Source: DASWIG01 sp965371445 (GTDB taxonomy: Bacteria; Acidobacteriota; Thermoanaerobaculia; Multivoradales; J023). Taken from it: a DNA stretch of 9,566 bases. The notes under the pieces are model-generated. The model did not search any database, was not told where the DNA came from, and saw only the letters and a program-made list of their open reading frames with translations. Of the stretch, positions 6,654 to 9,566 are shown in pieces. How positions within the stretch are numbered: the first letter of the stretch is position 1; every line of letters begins with the position of its first letter. The DNA lies in the NCBI GenBank assembly GCA_965371445.1, contig CBDUYN010000277.1, positions 1-9,566 of the forward strand, read 5' to 3'. A program made the position numbers and the translations under genes.

Positions 6654-7217
6654 ATGAGCTACCAGAAATCAGCTATCCGGACGAGCCTCGGCGTAGGACT
6701 TGCGCTCTTCGTCGTAGCCTCGGCGGCATACGCCGGGCAGGGAATCTACGACGTCCGGGGCACGTGTAGGGGCAACAACTGCCAGAGCATCCTGCTCAAC
6801 GGATCCTACGACGTCGACGACCGGAGTGACGCCGACTGCTTCAGCGTCCAGCTCTACACGGCAGGCTCCGAATGTGTCCGGCTGCAAGTGTCCCACGCGT
6901 GGGACACGGATCCGGATCCCAACAACACCACGGACCCGGCGATGACCTTCTCCTGCCCCGACGGCTCGATCTGGAGAGACGACGACTCGGGCGCCGGCGT
7001 GAAGCCTCTCATCAAGGCTGAGACTTCGGGAGCCGGCTGGTGCACCGTGCAGGTCTGCGACTACCGGGGGGCCGGCTACGACGCCGACTTCCGGCTGCGC
7101 TACGGGCGCTACGTGTCCGGCAACCCGAACTGCAACAACCCGACTCCGGCGCTCGGTCAGCCGTTCAACTTCTCGCGGGTCGCGGGCGAGCAGAAGAGGG
7201 CGGAAGACCCGGATTGA
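6654..7217 (+). CDS. Small secreted cysteine-rich protein, PPC-like
   Basis: A 187-residue exported protein whose function is not recognised. Residues 1-27 are a clear signal peptide: positive start, hydrophobic residues 12-25, cleavage site AYA followed by GQG. The mature part looks like a single PPC-type beta-sandwich, with DVDDRSDADCFSVQL at residues 53-67, then TFSCPDGSIWRDDDSG at 98-113, GAGWCTVQVCDYRG at 126-139 and DADFRLRYGRY at 143-153. Eight cysteines (38, 43, 62, 74, 101, 130, 135, 160) all lie in the exported part, so up to four disulfides are possible. A polar tail, residues 161-187, follows. The start is set by AAGGAG ending at 6647, 6 bases before ATG 6654; the open frame upstream would spoil the signal peptide. 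The gene has its own upstream motif (6543-6571) and is flanked by a terminator and a downstream hairpin. It may bind the same type of ligand as the PPC domain of its larger neighbour, which is only inference. Confidence 0.85.
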   Translation: MSYQKSAIRTSLGVGLALFVVASAAYAGQGIYDVRGTCRGNNCQSILLNGSYDVDDRSDADCFSVQLYTAGSECVRLQVSHAWDTDPDPNNTTDPAMTFSCPDGSIWRDDDSGAGVKPLIKAETSGAGWCTVQVCDYRGAGYDADFRLRYGRYVSGNPNCNNPTPALGQPFNFSRVAGEQKRAEDPD

Positions 7218-7242
7218 CCCGATCCGAGATCACCGACACGCT

Positions 7243-7279
7243 AGCCGCCGCCAGGACGACGTCGCACCCGGCGGTGGCT
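7243..7279 (+). terminator. Possible terminator-like hairpin without a T-run
   Basis: AGCCGCCGCC (7243-7252) pairs with GGCGGTGGCT (7270-7279) over 10 positions, one of them G-U, around a 17-base loop. It begins 25 bases after the stop of the small secreted-protein gene. The bases that follow (TGGCGATTCTAG) contain no T-tract, so intrinsic termination is uncertain. It may stabilise the upstream transcript's 3' end. Confidence 0.4.
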
Positions 7280-7325
7280 TGGCGATTCTAGACTTACAGG
7301 ACGCTGTTCGAAGATGGTGTCCGCG

Positions 7326-7341
7326 TATGATACAGATCATA
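7326..7341 (+). promoter_or_regulatory. Perfect 16-base palindrome overlapping a candidate -10 of the caspase operon
   Basis: TATGAT, ACAG, ATCATA: two 6-base arms in exact inverted symmetry around a 4-base spacer, AT-rich in a GC-rich region. The left arm TATGAT is also a five-of-six match to the TATAAT -10 box and lies 84 bases before the ATG at 7415. No good -35 is seen at 16-18 bases upstream. The arrangement is what an operator bound by a dimeric repressor would look like; no candidate regulator is in the window. Confidence 0.4.
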
Positions 7342-7388
7342 GGAAAGCGGCCGCCTTCGTGGCGGAATGAAAGGAGGTTACTTGACCA

Positions 7389-7442
7389 ATGAAGGATCAA
7401 GAAAGGAGGGCGAAATGCCGGCCAAGCGCCATGCCCTGGTGA
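7389..7442 (+). CDS. Possible 17-residue leader peptide overlapping the caspase start
   Basis: ATG at 7389 opens a 17-codon frame (MKDQERRAKCRPSAMPW) that stops at TGA 7440-7442, inside the caspase gene in a different frame. A strong AAGGAGG at 7371-7377 lies 11 bases before it, while the caspase gene has a second GGAGG at 7405-7409 within this small frame. A 5-bp stem CCGCC-TTCGT-GGCGG (7351-7365) lies just before the first ribosome site. The first site could instead serve an in-frame TTG at 7382 of the caspase gene, 4 bases away. The peptide has no recognisable function; coupling of translation is the only plausible role. Confidence 0.2.
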   Translation: MKDQERRAKCRPSAMPW

Positions 7443-9469
7443 TCGGAGTCGACACGTATCCGAACGTCGAAGATGCTCCCGAGCTCAGGGGCCCGATCAA
7501 CGACATGATCTTGATCTACGACCTGCTCACCGAAAATTTCCGGTTTCCCGTCGGCAACGTCACCTATCTGGGCAACTGGCAGGCGACCCAGGCGGAGATT
7601 CGCGCGGCCATGGAACGGATGCTTGGACGAGTCCGCAAAGACGACATCGTCGTCTGCTTCTACTCGGGCCACGGATCGCGGATGAAGGTTGCCGACGGCT
7701 GGTCCGAGACGATCGTGCCCTACGACAGCGGCCGCAAGCCGCACCCGAACCGGGACATCCGCGACCTCGAGATCGACCGCTGGGTGCAACGCCTCAACCG
7801 CAAGACCCCTTACGTGACCCTCATCTTCGACTGCTGCTTCTCGGGGTCCGTGACCCGGGATCCGTGGGGCCAGCCGGTGCGTAGGATCGAGGACGACCGT
7901 CGTTTACCGGAGGAGATGTTCGACGAGGGAGAGCTCGCCCGGAGCCTGTCGCCCTCCGGCGGCCGGCGCGGCGCGGCGCGGAGCGGCTTCCGGTTCGTGC
8001 CCGGCCGGCGAAAGGCGATGATGATCGCGGCCTCCCGGGCCGACGAGGAATCGGGCGAAGTCACGGTCGGCAGGTACGCCTTCGGCGCCCTGACCTACTA
8101 CCTGGCCCGGGCTCTCGAAAGGGCAGGCCGCGGCGCTACCTGGCGCGACGTCTTCGAGCAGGTGGGCCCGGCGGTCACCGCCAGGTACGAGCATCAGCAC
8201 CCGCAGATCGAAGGGAACTGGAACGAGGTGCTCTTCGGCCGGCGCGAGATCCGTCCGGCTTCCTATCTGAAGGTCGACGGCGTCCAGGACGGCGCGGTCC
8301 GGCTGGCGGGAGGTGCCGCCCACGGCGTCAGCCGCGGCTCGATCTGGACGGTGCATCCGGCCGGGGCTCGCCGTGCCGTCGCGGCCCAGGAGCTGGCCCG
8401 CGTCAGGATCCAGGCCGTCGAAGCGGTGTCGGCCGAGGCGCGGATCGTGAAGGCGAAGGAACCCAAGCAGCTTACCGGGGGGCAACGGGCCTTCCTGCGC
8501 AAGCAACGTCTTCCGAAGCCCGGCCTGAAGGTCCTTCTGGCCGGCAAGGCTCGCGACAGCGTCAAGCTGCGTAAGCTGATCGAGAGCTCTCCCCTGTTGC
8601 AGCTCACGACGAGACGGCCGGCCGACGTGCTCGTCCGGCTCGTGCCGCGCCGCGCGGAGGTCGGACCGCAGGATCCCTGCCCGAACCTCGGCCCCCTGCG
8701 CAAGCCGACGTGGGCGGCGATCGGTTCCGACGGCCGGCTCGCTGTAGAAACACGTCCGGCGTCGGCCCCGCAAGCCGAAAACCTGGTCGGCGACCTCGAG
8801 AGCCTGGCCCGCTTCTGGAACGTGCTGGCGATCGAGAACGACCGGGCAAGCACCCTCGACGGCCGCGTCCGCCTGGTCCTCAAGCGGTGGAACCCGCGCC
8901 AGGGCCGCTTCGTGACGGCGAGGCCGAAGCGGGGCGACGGTGTCGTGAGCTTCGAAGATGGGGAACGGCTGAATTTCGAGATCCGCAACCTGGGAAAGAG
9001 GCGCGTCTGGATCACCCTCCTGCTCTTCGACAGCGATCGCAGCATTCAGCGGCTGGTGCCCTCGCCGGACATCCCCAACTACTCTAGCGGCGGCTACCCT
9101 CTGGAGGGGAAGGAGACCCTGAGCGTCCAGGAGTACTACCGCCGGGATCCCCAACAGACCGGCCAGGTCCTGAGGCTGAACCTGCCGCCGGGATTTCCCT
9201 GGGCGGTGGAGCCCGGCGAGAGCCGCCCGTCGGGTCTCGCTCGCCTGAAGCTCATGGTGACCCTGGAGAAGGCCGACTTCGAGGTCGTCGAGCAGCAGCG
9301 CCTGCGTCCGCCCCGGGATCCGGGGATGCAGGGCCATCCGCTCCTGCAGCTCGCCCGGTTCTTCTCCGTCGGCAAGGGGTCCCGTGATTTTTCGGTGCGC
9401 GCGGCCGGCGGGTCCCGGAAAGCGGACTGGACCACGGTCACCCGGCCCATCGACGTCCGCCGCCGGTGA
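7415..9469 (+). CDS. Caspase-like (C14 family) cysteine peptidase with DUF4384-like C-terminal region
   Basis: A 684-residue cytoplasmic protein with no signal peptide or membrane segment. The caspase fold occupies about residues 4-275. It starts with the first strand RHALVIGVDTYPN, then the catalytic His86 in YSGHGS, then the catalytic Cys141 in DCCFSG with Asp139 two residues before it. The small-subunit strand MMIAASRADEESGE begins at 202 and GRYAFGALTYYLARALE follows. In metacaspases the Asp of DxC helps bind Arg or Lys at P1, so basic specificity is likely. The segment between residues 144 and 201 is rich in Arg and could be cut during activation. Residues about 280-345 are a small beta domain (VDGVQDGAVRLAGGAAHGVS). 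Residues about 517-551 (GERLNFEIRNLGKRRVWITL) resemble DUF4384, often found behind bacterial caspases. Substrate and trigger are unknown. ATG 7415 is preceded at 5 bases by GGAGG and directly precedes the first caspase strand; an ATG at 7367 is in frame but lacks a ribosome site. The next gene begins 15 bases after the stop. Confidence 0.92.
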   Translation: MPAKRHALVIGVDTYPNVEDAPELRGPINDMILIYDLLTENFRFPVGNVTYLGNWQATQAEIRAAMERMLGRVRKDDIVVCFYSGHGSRMKVADGWSETIVPYDSGRKPHPNRDIRDLEIDRWVQRLNRKTPYVTLIFDCCFSGSVTRDPWGQPVRRIEDDRRLPEEMFDEGELARSLSPSGGRRGAARSGFRFVPGRRKAMMIAASRADEESGEVTVGRYAFGALTYYLARALERAGRGATWRDVFEQVGPAVTARYEHQHPQIEGNWNEVLFGRREIRPASYLKVDGVQDGAVRLAGGAAHGVSRGSIWTVHPAGARRAVAAQELARVRIQAVEAVSAEARIVKAKEPKQLTGGQRAFLRKQRLPKPGLKVLLAGKARDSVKLRKLIESSPLLQLTTRRPADVLVRLVPRRAEVGPQDPCPNLGPLRKPTWAAIGSDGRLAVETRPASAPQAENLVGDLESLARFWNVLAIENDRASTLDGRVRLVLKRWNPRQGRFVTARPKRGDGVVSFEDGERLNFEIRNLGKRRVWITLLLFDSDRSIQRLVPSPDIPNYSSGGYPLEGKETLSVQEYYRRDPQQTGQVLRLNLPPGFPWAVEPGESRPSGLARLKLMVTLEKADFEVVEQQRLRPPRDPGMQGHPLLQLARFFSVGKGSRDFSVRAAGGSRKADWTTVTRPIDVRRR

Positions 9470-9484
9470 CTGGGGATTCTGACC

Positions 9485-9566
9485 ATGACCCTGCTACCCC
9501 CACGCCACGCGCTCGTCATCGGCATCGACGACTACGCCGGGTCCATCGATCCCCTGCGCACCGCGG
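9485..9566 (+). CDS. Second caspase-like peptidase, N-terminus only (cut by right edge)
   Basis: Only the first 27 codons are present. Residues 7-17 read RHALVIGIDDY, almost the same as the first strand of the preceding caspase gene (RHALVIGVDTY), and the following SIDPLRTA fits the start of the first helix of the C14 fold. The catalytic His and Cys lie beyond the window, so activity cannot be judged. GGGGA at 9472-9476 lies 8 bases before the ATG. The 15-base gap from the previous stop and the lack of a terminator make co-transcription very likely. The DNA differs from the first copy at many third positions, so this is an old duplication and not a recent one. Confidence 0.8.
   Translation, partial: MTLLPPRHALVIGIDDYAGSIDPLRTA

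Noticed and set aside
7904..9337. 477-residue open frame on the minus strand opposite the caspase gene
   Set aside because: It is a shadow of the caspase gene, which has motifs, a ribosome site and a correct start. The antisense protein shows no family pattern.
1..9566. CRISPR arrays, insertion sequences, tRNA or rRNA genes
   Set aside because: No short regularly spaced direct repeats, transposase frames, terminal inverted repeats or RNA-gene cores were found. The only long direct repeat is the coding repeat at 5309-6010.

Overview
The window comes from a GC-rich bacterial chromosome. No taxonomic marker is present. The predicted proteins suggest a soil or marine bacterium of the Acidobacteriota or a similar lineage. 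The clues are a planctomycete/acidobacterial-type ECF sigma factor, secreted proteins with CARDB-like and PPC-like domains, a C-terminal GDGFESGDLSAW tail, and tandem caspase-fold peptidases. The lineage is an inference from these protein styles.

Layout. Positions 1-3116, minus strand: cobalamin-dependent methionine synthase metH, running off the left edge within its C-terminal activation domain. Positions 3117-3334: a divergent intergenic region with palindromes and candidate -10 boxes for both directions. Positions 3335-3916, plus strand: an ECF-type sigma factor. Positions 4145-6424: a 759-residue secreted multidomain protein (N-terminal domain, MAM/jelly-roll-like region, two tandem 119-residue CARDB-like repeats, PPC-like domain, short conserved-looking tail), closed by a strong intrinsic terminator at 6455-6493. 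Positions 6654-7217: a small secreted cysteine-rich PPC-like protein. Positions 7415-9469: a 684-residue cytoplasmic caspase-like peptidase with an intact His/Cys dyad and a DUF4384-like C-terminal region. Position 9485 to the right edge: the start of a second caspase-like gene, 15 bases downstream and probably in the same operon. No intergenic stretch exceeds 300 bases. No tRNA, rRNA, CRISPR array or insertion sequence was seen.

How the parts may work together. metH is a housekeeping gene and probably only a neighbour. The plus-strand genes look like a sensing/response neighbourhood: an alternative sigma factor without a visible anti-sigma gene, two exported proteins and a caspase-like protease pair. 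The two exported-protein genes share a bipartite upstream motif (GTTCGCTTT, 11 bases, CCGCTTCCT; 22 of 29 positions identical), which could be a shared promoter or RNA element. The caspase operon has its own -10-like box inside a perfect 16-base palindrome. A functional link between the sigma factor, the secreted proteins and the caspases is a hypothesis from gene order and shared motifs and is not shown by the sequence alone.
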